Assembly: GCF_000016185.1 (NCBI RefSeq)
Contig: NC_011420.2
Location: 3,449,001 to 3,513,000, forward strand
Direction of reading: 5' to 3'
DNA: 64,000 bases
From: Rhodospirillum centenum SW
GTDB lineage: Bacteria > Pseudomonadota > Alphaproteobacteria > Azospirillales > Azospirillaceae
Each line of letters starts with the position of its first letter. The first letter of the stretch is position 1. Shown piece by piece: positions 57,264-64,000 of this stretch. Made by a program: the position numbers and the translations under genes. The notes beneath the pieces are model-generated. The model ran no database searches, was not told the DNA's origin, and worked only from the letters and a program-made list of their open reading frames with translations.

Positions 57264-57580
57264 ACGTCCCCCTCGATGGGGGCGTCGAGATCGACCTCGA
57301 TGCCGTCCAGCGCCTGCCGCAGCGCATCGGTCAGATCGTCGGGCAGCCGCTCAACCCGGCCTGCGGCGATGTCCGCGGCCATCATGGCAAGGAAGGCGCC
57401 GATGGCGGGGTCGGTATGCTCCTCCTCCACCGCCTCCAGAACGATCCGGCGCTCTTCCGTCCGGACGCGGATGCGTCCACCGTCGGGAACGCCGAGCAAC
57501 TGCCGGATGGCCAGCGGAAGCGTCGTCTGCCCTTTGCTGGTCACCGTGCAGATCTTCTCGATCCGTGCCGCAGGCGCCAT
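57254..57580 (-). CDS. prlF: PrlF-type antitoxin
   Basis: This 108-residue antitoxin has a SpoVT/AbrB swapped-hairpin DNA-binding start (ARIEKICTVTSKGQTTLPLA, then IRQLLGVPDGGRIRV) and a C-terminal helix for binding YhaV (AFLAMMAADIAAGRVERLPD). AbrB-type antitoxins repress their own operon. The ATG at 57580 is preceded by GGGAGG. A perfect dyad sits in its promoter at 57609-57628, which is the likely operator. It is first in the operon and overlaps yhaV. Confidence 0.92.
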   Translation of the reverse strand: MAPAARIEKICTVTSKGQTTLPLAIRQLLGVPDGGRIRVRTEERRIVLEAVEEEHTDPAIGAFLAMMAADIAAGRVERLPDDLTDALRQALDGIEVDLDAPIEGDVCL

Positions 57581-57606
57581 GACATCCTCCCTGTCCGAGG
57601 GGAGAA

Positions 57607-57634
57607 AGGGTAATGGGAATTCATTACCTGTCAA
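57607..57634 (-). promoter_or_regulatory. prlF-yhaV promoter with embedded operator dyad
   Basis: On the minus strand TTGACA (57629-57634), 16 bases and TACCCT (57607-57612) form a sigma-70-like promoter. The dyad GGTAATG (57609-57615) and CATTACC (57622-57628), with a six-base centre, fills the spacer. A bound PrlF-YhaV complex there would block RNA polymerase. Confidence 0.65.
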
Positions 57635-57695
57635 GGCGCCTGTTGCGGGGCACGGTCCGCGGGGCGGCCACCCCGGGGATGGCCGCCCTCCGGTG

Positions 57696-58625
57696 TCAGT
57701 AGCCGCGGTCGCGGTCCACCACATGCTCCAGCGGCAGGCCGGCGCGGTGGCGGCGGATGCCCTCCACCACCTGCGCCACGGCCGTGCGCGGCTGGGTGAT
57801 GGCGGCGATGTGCGGGGTGACCACCACCTTCGGGTGGCTCCAGAACGGATGCGTGTGCGGCAGCGGCTCCTCCCGGAAGACATCCAGGGTGGCCCCGGCA
57901 AGCTGGCCGGAATCCAGCGCCGCCAGCAGGTCCTGTTCGACCAGATGGCGGCCGCGGGCGGCGTTGATGACGACGGCCCCGCGCGGCAGGGCGGCGAACA
58001 GCCGGCGGTCCAGGATGCCGTCCGTCTCCGGCGTCAGCGGCAGCAGGCAGACCAGGATCTCCGTGCGGGCCAGGAACGCGGCCAGCCCCTCCGGCCCGTG
58101 GAAGCTCTGCACGCCGGGCAGGGACTTCGGGGTACGGCTCCAGCCGGCGACGTCGAAGCGCAGCGCGGCCAGGGTCCGCGCGGCGTCGGCGCCCAGGGCA
58201 CCCATGCCCAGGATGCCCACCTTGCGCTCGCGCGCCAGCTTCTGGTGCAGCACGGGGCGCCACACCGCCTCGCGCTGCTGGCGCGCGAACAGGGGACCGC
58301 GGCGGTGCCAGGCCAGCACCTGCTGGCAGACATAGTCGGTCATGCCCTCGGTCAGGCCGGGCTCCACCATCCGGACCAGCGGCACGCGCGGCAGGTCGGG
58401 ATCGGCCAGCAGCGCATCGACGCCGGCACCGACGGAGAACACCACCTTCAGGTTCGGCAGGGTGGCCAGAAGGCCGGGCGGCGGCGCCCAGACCAGGGCG
58501 TACTCGACGGCGTCGGGATCGGGCAGTTCCGGCCAGACCCGCAGCGGCACCTCGGTGAGCCGGGTGCGCAGTTCCGCCGTCCAGGCGGCGGGGTCCTCAT
58601 GCGTGGAAACGAACAGAAGCGTCAT
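57696..58625 (-). CDS. ghrA: Glyoxylate/hydroxypyruvate reductase A
   Basis: This 309-residue D-2-hydroxyacid dehydrogenase has the NAD(P) motif VGILGMGALGADAARTLAAL (about 135-155), then CLLPLTPETDGIL and INAARGRHLVEQ, and the catalytic triad Arg in NAARG, Glu in VFREEPLP and His in VTPHIAA. The E. coli GhrA-like start TLLFVSTHEDP and the short length fit GhrA. It reduces glyoxylate or hydroxypyruvate with NADPH. The ATG is at 58625. It lies upstream of the prlF-yhaV pair's 5' region and reads toward it. Confidence 0.93.
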   Translation of the reverse strand: MTLLFVSTHEDPAAWTAELRTRLTEVPLRVWPELPDPDAVEYALVWAPPPGLLATLPNLKVVFSVGAGVDALLADPDLPRVPLVRMVEPGLTEGMTDYVCQQVLAWHRRGPLFARQQREAVWRPVLHQKLARERKVGILGMGALGADAARTLAALRFDVAGWSRTPKSLPGVQSFHGPEGLAAFLARTEILVCLLPLTPETDGILDRRLFAALPRGAVVINAARGRHLVEQDLLAALDSGQLAGATLDVFREEPLPHTHPFWSHPKVVVTPHIAAITQPRTAVAQVVEGIRRHRAGLPLEHVVDRDRGY

Positions 58626-58788
58626 GGCAGCAAGCCGTTAGCGGAGGAACACGTCACCGCTTATCCCACACGGGGGCGGAACGGGAAACCCCTGCCGGCC
58701 GGGGTCGGTCGGGGGCCTATCCGGGCGGATACGGCGCTGCTTTCCTGGTTGCGGTCTGAACCGGAACCGGATCGCTGCCGCCAAAGAA

Positions 58789-58817
58789 GAACCCCGCCGG
58801 GCAGGCCGGCGGGGTTC
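58789..58817 (-). terminator. Terminator after the porin gene
   Basis: GAACCCCGCCGG at 58789-58800 pairs with CCGGCGGGGTTC at 58806-58817 around GCAGG. On the minus strand TTCTTCTTT follows, making a good intrinsic terminator 37 bases past the porin stop. Confidence 0.85.
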
Positions 58818-58853
58818 AAGGCTGCCTGATCGGAGCGGCCGATCAGAACCGCA

Positions 58854-60299
58854 TCAGAACTGGAACTGTACCCGGGCGGCCAGGATGTCGGCCTCGACGT
58901 CCTTGCCGGTCGGCTTGTCGCTCTCCGCCATGATGTAGTTCAGCATGAAGCGGATGGCGGCGTTCGGATACCAGTTCAGGCCGAAGGTCCAGAGCGTCTC
59001 CTTGCCCGGCCGGTCGAAGGAGGAGCCGCTGCTGCCCGCACCGGCCGAGGCGTCCACGAGGTCGGCCTGGCTGTAGCGGACGGCCACTTCCCAGGCGCCG
59101 ATGCCGCCGGTCGGGGTGAACGGCCACGCCGGCTTCACGCCGGCGAACTCGCCGACGGTGTAGTTGCGGCGCTCGCCGGTCAGCACATAGCCGGCCGACA
59201 CGTAGAAGGCGTCGAACTCGGGGTCGTTGAACGGGTTGACCGCGTTGGTCCCCGGAACGCGCTCCTTGGTGTTGGCGCCGAACACGGTGTACTCGCCCGC
59301 CGCCCAGAGGTTGCGGTAGTTGCCGCCGACATCGACGCCGTAGCCATAGGCCGAGTCGATGTTGGTGATGTTGACCGAACGGGTCAGGCGCTGGGTGCTG
59401 GAGCCGATGCGCGCACCCGGCCGGTCGTCGAAGCGGATCGCGGTGCCACCGGCGCTGGTGGTGCCGGCTTCGGGCTGGACCTGATAGACGCCCGAAGCGC
59501 CGATGCCCATGCCGCCCATGTTGGTGTCGATGACGCGATAGGCGGCACGGCCCAGGATGTTCACCTGGTCGTCGCCGGTGCCGGTGCCGATGCGGTTGCC
59601 GGTCACGTAGGCGGCGACGATGTGGCGGTCGCTGCGGTTGGTCACGCCGATGGCGGTGCGGCCGTCGGACGCACCGATGTTCACGATGTAGTTGGCGGCC
59701 GGCGCCCGCTCCATGAACGGGATGTCGTTGGAGGAGGTGCTGTCATCCAGGGTGAACTTCGGCTGCATCACGCCGATGTCGAAGGTCCAGCCCTTGATGC
59801 CCCGGTAGGACACGTTGGCGGCCTGCAACTCGATGCCGTTGCCGCGGTTCGGGGCGGCGTTGAAGGTCAGCTCGACGGCCCAGTCATTGTACACGGTGCC
59901 GTTGATGCCGAAGAAGGCGCGGCGGATGTTGAAGCCGTCGGTCAGGTCGGGGATACCCTGGTCCTCCTCGGGGAACCAGGCGCCGTAATCGGCATGGACG
60001 CGCATGCGGATCGCCATGTCGAACGCCTTGTCGGCGGTGCGGAACCGCGGACGGCCGCCTTCCACCGAAACGGTCGGAGCGTCGGACACCTTCTTGCCGA
60101 CGGCGGAGATGTCCTTCTGCAGCGACTCCTTCAGCGACGTCATCTGGCTCTGAAGCGCCTGGATCTGACGGTTCAGCGCTTCGATCTGGGCCTGCTGCGA
60201 GGCGGTCTGGCCCGCCGGGGTCTGGGCGAGGGCGGTGCCCGACGCCAGCGTCGCCACACCGAGGACGGTGCCGGCGAGCAAGGTGGTCTTGAACGTCAT
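58854..60299 (-). CDS. Outer membrane porin, OprP/OprO type
   Basis: This 481-residue protein has a signal peptide (MTFKTTLLAGTVLGVATLASG, cleavage after ALA near 25), a coiled-coil start (QAQIEALNRQIQALQSQMTS) typical of periplasmic N-terminal trimer helices in this family, and a beta-barrel ending in the aromatic VQFQF. FDMAIRMRVHADYGAWF, NIRRAFFGINGTVYNDW and the ASDGRTAIGV segment fit the phosphate-selective porin O/P family. Phosphate specificity is not proven. A promoter with a dyad lies upstream. Confidence 0.9.
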   Translation of the reverse strand: MTFKTTLLAGTVLGVATLASGTALAQTPAGQTASQQAQIEALNRQIQALQSQMTSLKESLQKDISAVGKKVSDAPTVSVEGGRPRFRTADKAFDMAIRMRVHADYGAWFPEEDQGIPDLTDGFNIRRAFFGINGTVYNDWAVELTFNAAPNRGNGIELQAANVSYRGIKGWTFDIGVMQPKFTLDDSTSSNDIPFMERAPAANYIVNIGASDGRTAIGVTNRSDRHIVAAYVTGNRIGTGTGDDQVNILGRAAYRVIDTNMGGMGIGASGVYQVQPEAGTTSAGGTAIRFDDRPGARIGSSTQRLTRSVNITNIDSAYGYGVDVGGNYRNLWAAGEYTVFGANTKERVPGTNAVNPFNDPEFDAFYVSAGYVLTGERRNYTVGEFAGVKPAWPFTPTGGIGAWEVAVRYSQADLVDASAGAGSSGSSFDRPGKETLWTFGLNWYPNAAIRFMLNYIMAESDKPTGKDVEADILAARVQFQF

Positions 60300-60669
60300 T
60301 GTTGTGCTCCGTTCGGGATTCAGACGCCGTGGTGCCCGCAACACCCACGGATTCCCGAACGCGATCCGGGCCCCCGATCGGAAATGGTGTTCCAGGCCGC
60401 CGAAGCCCTACCAAAGCTGTATGACACCTCTAATGAACTGAGATTTCAGTTTTGTTTCAACCTGACGGCGCGGCGCCACTGTGCCTGTCGCGCCACACAT
60501 CCTTTTGCGCGGGGGACGGGTTACCCCGTCCGGCTGAGAATGTGACCAGGCATCCACGGGGGCGGAGAATCCGTCCGCACAAAAAGGTTGAGAACGCGAT
60601 TCAGTCGAGCAATGTTGGCGAGCGCAGGGCCGGCGCGGGGAAACGGCGCAGGAAAACGGTGCGGGGACC
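60300..60669. other. Intergenic region between porin and sensor kinase
   Basis: These 370 bases separate the divergent porin (-) and kinase (+) genes. The part 60400-60480 is relatively AT-rich and carries the porin promoter. No other gene, RNA or repeat was recognised; the open frames overlapping it have no family features. Confidence 0.5.
60432..60460 (-). promoter_or_regulatory. Porin promoter with embedded dyad
   Basis: On the minus strand TTGAAA (60455-60460), 17 bases and TTCATT (60432-60437) form a plausible promoter. The perfect dyad AACTGA-GATT-TCAGTT (60436-60451) sits between the two boxes and could be an operator. A true Pho box (two CTGTCAT-like repeats 11 bases apart) was not found. 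Confidence 0.4.
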
Positions 60670-62802
60670 ATGGGTGGGGCGACGGGCGACGGGGGAGACG
60701 CCGACAGCGATACCGTGACCATGGCCGGCAGGGATGCGACGTCCCCCGGTGTGGCGGGGCCGCGTGCGTTTTTCCCGGCTCTTCCGGGCGGACCGGAAAA
60801 GGCGCTGCCGGGCGGGGGGGCGCAACTGCCGCTGCTCGTTCCCGTCATCCTGCTGCTTCTGGTCGCCGTCGCCGCGGTCGCCGGCATCCTGATCCTGGGT
60901 GCGCGCGAACAGGACCGCGCCATGGCGGTGCAGTCCCACCGCATGGTGGAGGTGGCCCTGGCCCAGGCCGAGCGTGCCCTGGGCAACAATGTCCGCGACT
61001 ACGCCCTGTGGGACGATGCGGTGACCAATCTGCTGGTCGCCCCCGATCCCGGCTGGGCCCGGCGCAATCTCGGGGCCAGCCTGGACGCCTCCTTCGGCAT
61101 CGCCGCCACGGCGGTGGTGGATGATGCCGGCCGGATCGCCCTGCTGCTGGAGCAGGGAACCCTTGTCGCCGACCTCACCGGCACCCCGGCCGACCCGGCC
61201 ATCATTGCCCTGGCGGCCCGAGCCCGGTCGGTGCCGGCACGGACGGACGATCCGGCCACCGGCATCGTCCTCCACCACGGGCGGCCCGCCCTGGCCGCGG
61301 CGGCTGACATCCGCTGGGAACGCTGGGAGGACCGTCCCGCCCCGGGCGCCGTGCTGGTGATGATCCAGCCGCTGGAGGGTACGATGCTGGAGCGGCTGGC
61401 CGCCCCGCTGATGCTGGGACCGCTGAGGTTCGAACCGGCGGGAACGGCGACCGACGCTGCGATCCCTGTCGGGCTGGCGCTGGCCACCGCCGACGGCCGG
61501 CCCGCCGGTCTGCTGATCTGGTCTCCGCCGGCCCCCGCGCGGGACTTCCTCGGCCGCACCGGCTGGTTCCTGTTCGGCATCATCGCCGCCATGGTCGGGC
61601 TGACAGCCCTGTTCCTGGCCCGCGCCCAGGCATCCGCGGCCGAGGGGGTGGAGATGGCGAATGCCCTGCGCCACAGCGAGGACCGTTACCGCAGGCTGCT
61701 GCAGGCGCTGCCGGACATGGTGGCGCTGTTGCGCGACGGCCGCATCATGCTGATGAATCCGGGCGGCGGCGGCCTTCTCGGCCTGCGGGATCCGGAGGAG
61801 GTGCTGGACCGCCCCTTCGCCGACCTGCTGACGGAATCCGAACGTGCCGGCTTCCGCATCATGGCGGTACAGGCGGCGCAGGAGAGCCGGCCCGTCTGGT
61901 GCAGCACGGCGCTGCTGCGGGCCGACGGGACGGCGCTGCCGGTCGATCTGGCGCTGCTGGCGGTGGCGGACGGCAACGGGCCGCTGCTTCTGGTGCTGGC
62001 GCGCGACCTGTCCGAGCTTTCCGGCCTGCGCGAGCGGTTGCAGGAGGTCGAAGCGGCGGCCGAGCGCGCCGGTCGCGCCAGAAGCCGCTTCCTGTCCGCC
62101 GTGGGGCACGAACTGCGCACCCCGCTCAACGCCATCATCGGCTTTTCCGAGATCCTGCGGGACGAACTGCTGGGAAGCCTTGGCAACAACCGTTACCGGG
62201 ACTACGCCCAGGACATCCACGACGGGGGGCTGCACCTGCTGCGGCTGACCAACGACCTTGTCGATCTGGCGCGCATCGAGGCCGGGCAGCTCGATCTGCG
62301 CGAATCCTGGACGGACGTCCAGGGGCTGGTCGATCGCTGCCTGCGCCTCGGGGCGACCCGGGCCGCCGGCCTGGGGGTGACCCTGGGGGCCGATATCCGG
62401 CCCCCAGGCCTGCGCGTTCTGGCGGACGAAGCCCGCCTGCGCCAGATCCTTGCCAATCTGCTCGATAACGCGATCCGCCACAGCGAGCGCGGCAGCCACG
62501 TTCAGGTCCGCGCCTCGGGAGAGGGCGGCATCTTCACCCTGCAGGTGGCCGACCAGGGGGTCGGCATGACCGAGAAGGAGGTCCGCGCCGCGCTGCGCCC
62601 GTTCGGGGAGGCCCCTGCCGCCGGGGAGGCGGAGGGGACGGCCCGGCAGACCGCTCCCGGGCTGGGACTGCCCCTGGTCCGGGGCTATGTCGAGGCGCAT
62701 GGCGGTCACCTCGCCATCGCCAGCGATCCCGGCGCGGGCACCACCGTCACCGTGACCCTGCCGCGCGGCCGGATCTACCTGCCGGAAGCCGCCCGCGCCT
62801 GA
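60670..62802 (+). CDS. CHASE4-like membrane sensor histidine kinase with PAS domain
   Basis: This 710-residue kinase has a first span (about 55-75: LLVPVILLLLVAVAAVAGIL), a periplasmic CHASE4-like sensor (NNVRDYALWDDAV, then DASFGIAATAVVDDAGR), a second span near 300 (FLFGIIAAMVGLTALFLA), a PAS domain (YRRLLQALPDMVALLRDG), HisKA with the phospho-His in LSAVGHELRTPLNAIIGFSE, and HATPase with NLLDNAIRHS, VADQGVGM and GLGLPLVRG. No receiver domain. The start ATG is 60670; ATG 60721 is an alternative. Cognate regulator not in the window. Confidence 0.92.
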   Translation: MGGATGDGGDADSDTVTMAGRDATSPGVAGPRAFFPALPGGPEKALPGGGAQLPLLVPVILLLLVAVAAVAGILILGAREQDRAMAVQSHRMVEVALAQAERALGNNVRDYALWDDAVTNLLVAPDPGWARRNLGASLDASFGIAATAVVDDAGRIALLLEQGTLVADLTGTPADPAIIALAARARSVPARTDDPATGIVLHHGRPALAAAADIRWERWEDRPAPGAVLVMIQPLEGTMLERLAAPLMLGPLRFEPAGTATDAAIPVGLALATADGRPAGLLIWSPPAPARDFLGRTGWFLFGIIAAMVGLTALFLARAQASAAEGVEMANALRHSEDRYRRLLQALPDMVALLRDGRIMLMNPGGGGLLGLRDPEEVLDRPFADLLTESERAGFRIMAVQAAQESRPVWCSTALLRADGTALPVDLALLAVADGNGPLLLVLARDLSELSGLRERLQEVEAAAERAGRARSRFLSAVGHELRTPLNAIIGFSEILRDELLGSLGNNRYRDYAQDIHDGGLHLLRLTNDLVDLARIEAGQLDLRESWTDVQGLVDRCLRLGATRAAGLGVTLGADIRPPGLRVLADEARLRQILANLLDNAIRHSERGSHVQVRASGEGGIFTLQVADQGVGMTEKEVRAALRPFGEAPAAGEAEGTARQTAPGLGLPLVRGYVEAHGGHLAIASDPGAGTTVTVTLPRGRIYLPEAARA

Positions 62803-62832
62803 CGGGGGCGGCCTCCTGCCCCCCAGGGCCGT

Positions 62833-63654
62833 TCAGCCGGCCAGCAGCGCCAGCGCCTCGCGGTGGGTGCGGGCATCGCCCGCGGCGATCACCTGGCCGG
62901 AGGACCCCAGCCGCAGCGGCCGGCCCTGCCAGTCGGTCATGATGCCGCCGGCCCCCTCCACCACCGGGACCAGGGCGGCCCAGTCCCAGGTGTTCAGGCC
63001 CGCCTCCACCACCAGATCGACGAAGCCGCCGGCCAGCAGCCCGTAGCCGTAGCAGTCGCTGCCGTAGACCGTGTAGCGCGCCGCCTTCGAGAGCCGCGCG
63101 AAGGCGTCGCGCTCCCCGGGGCCGAACATGTCGGGCGTCGTCGCCGTCAGCACCGCCTGCGCCACCGCGGGGCAGGGGCGCACCCTCGCCGCGTCGCCCT
63201 CGAACAGGGTGGGGTGGCCGACGGCACCGACCCAGCGTTCCTCCAGCACCGGCTGGTCCAGGATGCCCAGGATCGGCACGCCGCCGCGGAACAGGCCGAT
63301 CAGCGTGCCGAACAGCGGCCGCCCGGTCATGAAGGACTTGGTTCCGTCGATCGGGTCGATGCTCCAGACATAGTCATGGTCCAGTCCGGACGATCCCTGC
63401 TCTTCGCCCAGGATGCCGTCGTCCGGTCTCTCTTCGGCCAGGATGGCGCGGATCTCCTCCTCCGCCTTGCGGTCGGCGATGGTGACGGGCGTCTCGTCCG
63501 GCTTGATGTCCACGGGCACGCGGGTGCGCCAGTAATGCCGGATGACGGCGCCGCTGGCTTCTGCCAGCCGCTGGCCCAGGGCGATCAGCTCCCGCGGGCA
63601 GGGGGCGACAGGGGGCGCCGCGGCCGGATCTGTCTGGGGGGGTGCGCCGGTCAT
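62833..63654 (-). CDS. hisN: Histidinol-phosphatase of the inositol monophosphatase family
   Basis: This 273-residue lithium-sensitive magnesium phosphatase has the three metal motifs: GILGEEQG (Glu), WSIDPIDGTKSFMTG (the two Asp of DPIDGT) and NTWDWAALVPVVEGAGG (Asp). ETPVTIADRKAEEEIRAIL fits the HisN subgroup, which makes histidinol from its phosphate in histidine synthesis. Other monophosphatase substrates remain possible. The ATG is at 63654. Other his genes are not adjacent. Confidence 0.9.
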   Translation of the reverse strand: MTGAPPQTDPAAAPPVAPCPRELIALGQRLAEASGAVIRHYWRTRVPVDIKPDETPVTIADRKAEEEIRAILAEERPDDGILGEEQGSSGLDHDYVWSIDPIDGTKSFMTGRPLFGTLIGLFRGGVPILGILDQPVLEERWVGAVGHPTLFEGDAARVRPCPAVAQAVLTATTPDMFGPGERDAFARLSKAARYTVYGSDCYGYGLLAGGFVDLVVEAGLNTWDWAALVPVVEGAGGIMTDWQGRPLRLGSSGQVIAAGDARTHREALALLAG

Positions 63655-63683
63655 GATGGTCTCCGCGCCGGGGTGAACGGAAA

Positions 63684-63705
63684 GGGGCGGCCGTCTGGCC
63701 GCCCC
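63684..63705 (-). terminator. Terminator between cytochrome c and hisN
   Basis: GGGGCGGCC at 63684-63692 pairs with GGCCGCCCC at 63697-63705 around GTCT, and on the minus strand TTTCC follows. It would end the cytochrome c transcript, just before hisN starts. Confidence 0.75.
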
Positions 63706-63780
63706 CGATGTTAACCGGAATTCCGGTCCCGCGATTGCGACGGATCAAATCGACGGATCGCGCCGGAGGGCCGGTGCGAC

Positions 63781-63846
63781 GGGTCGGGCTGCTGCCCGCG
63801 GGGGGTCGGGCTGCTGCCCGCGGGGGGTCGGGCCGCCGCCCGCGGG
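63781..63846. repeat. Three tandem 22-base hairpin units after the cytochrome c gene
   Basis: Units start at 63781, 63803 and 63825. The first two are identical; the third differs at a few bases. Each can form a small hairpin (GGGC-TGCT-GCCC in the first two). The array ends eight bases from the cytochrome c stop codon, whose own sequence resembles the unit start GGGTC. Confidence 0.9.
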
Positions 63847-63853
63847 GCCGGGG

Positions 63854-64000
63854 TCAGGGCAGGGGCGCCGGCTCGTCCGACAGCGTGCGCAGCCAGGCGA
63901 TCAGGTCGGCGCGGTCCTTCTGGTTCTTGATGCCGGCGAAGATCATCTTGGTTCCCGGCACGGTTCCCCGCGGGTCGGCCAGGAAGCGGTTCAGCGCCTC
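63854..64000 (-). CDS. Cytochrome c, C-terminal end (partial)
   Basis: The last 48 residues read in from the window edge: [20 protein letters not shown], then [17 protein letters not shown], then a Pro-rich end. PGTKMxFxGI is the conserved segment with the axial Met ligand of class I, mitochondrial-type cytochrome c (c2/cycM group), and the final helix RADLIAWL is typical. The heme-binding CxxCH part lies outside the window. It is a periplasmic electron carrier, soluble or membrane-anchored. Stop TGA at 63854-63856, followed by a hairpin repeat array. Confidence 0.9.
   Translation of the reverse strand, partial: EALNRFLADPRGTVPGTKMIFAGIKNQKDRADLIAWLRTLSDEPAPLP

Noticed and set aside
60300-60669. 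A Pho box before the porin gene
   Set aside because: Single CTGTCAT-like pieces occur, but not as two repeats 11 bases apart.
63781-63846. A CRISPR array
   Set aside because: Tandem 22-base units without spacers; better explained as duplicated hairpins.

Overview
The window is one piece of a chromosome with very high GC content. Codons end almost always in G or C, and genes are dense on both strands with many ATGA-type overlaps and several TTG or GTG starts. The gene set points to an alphaproteobacterium, most likely of the Rhodospirillales (Azospirillum or Rhodocista type): PurC and PurS side by side, SfsA, RadC, a phytochrome-like EAL protein, an OprP-type porin, a mitochondrial-type cytochrome c and many two-component sensors. 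This placement is inference from gene content. No phage, insertion sequence, rRNA or CRISPR array was seen.

Layout. 1-4364: the tail of a response regulator, then aromatic amino acid breakdown (hppD, a divergent Lrp/AsnC regulator, an alpha/beta hydrolase, phhA). 4548-8667: an oversized GlmS-like protein of 1126 residues and a periplasmic Clp-like protein. 8695-14333: a membrane histidine kinase, a metNIQ-type ABC importer and a LysR regulator. 14456-19149: an aldo/keto reductase, a zinc alcohol dehydrogenase and two coupled low-complexity genes of unknown role. 19613-23965: a phytochrome-like GGDEF/EAL protein, purC, purS and a SlyX-like protein. 24064-32217: aconitase and an oligopeptide ABC operon (oppBCDF without oppA) interrupted by a phosphoribosyltransferase-like gene and a tiny helix-turn-helix-like gene. 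32349-40042: a TerC-type membrane protein with a hairpin leader, an esterase, a Nudix hydrolase, an entericidin, a sodium symporter, YccF and a patatin-like protein.

40177-40520 holds a tRNA-Leu(UAA) gene split by a 257-base group I intron. 40656-48053 carries pgk, MgtC-like and YgjP-like proteins, a 643-base gap rich in stem-loops that looks like an unannotated structured RNA, an EamA exporter, a TrpF-like protein, arylamine N-acetyltransferase and purB. 48204-57580 has a serralysin-like RTX protease, radC, a degenerate Hpt-like protein, map, a glutathionyl-hydroquinone-reductase-like GST, sfsA, a CinA-type protein, two coupled single-span membrane proteins and a prlF-yhaV toxin-antitoxin pair. 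57696-64000 has ghrA, an OprP/OprO-type porin, a CHASE4-like sensor kinase, hisN and the end of a cytochrome c gene.

A recurring oddity is short tandem duplication. At the 3' ends of metI, purB, the GST gene and the cytochrome c gene, units of 13 to 31 bases are repeated two or three times in or just past the stop codon, and in three of the four cases each unit can fold into a hairpin. The best candidates for unusual biology are the intron-bearing tRNA, the structured-RNA gap, the phosphoribosyltransferase/HTH insert in the opp operon, the bilin-less phytochrome-like phosphodiesterase and the giant GlmS-like protein.
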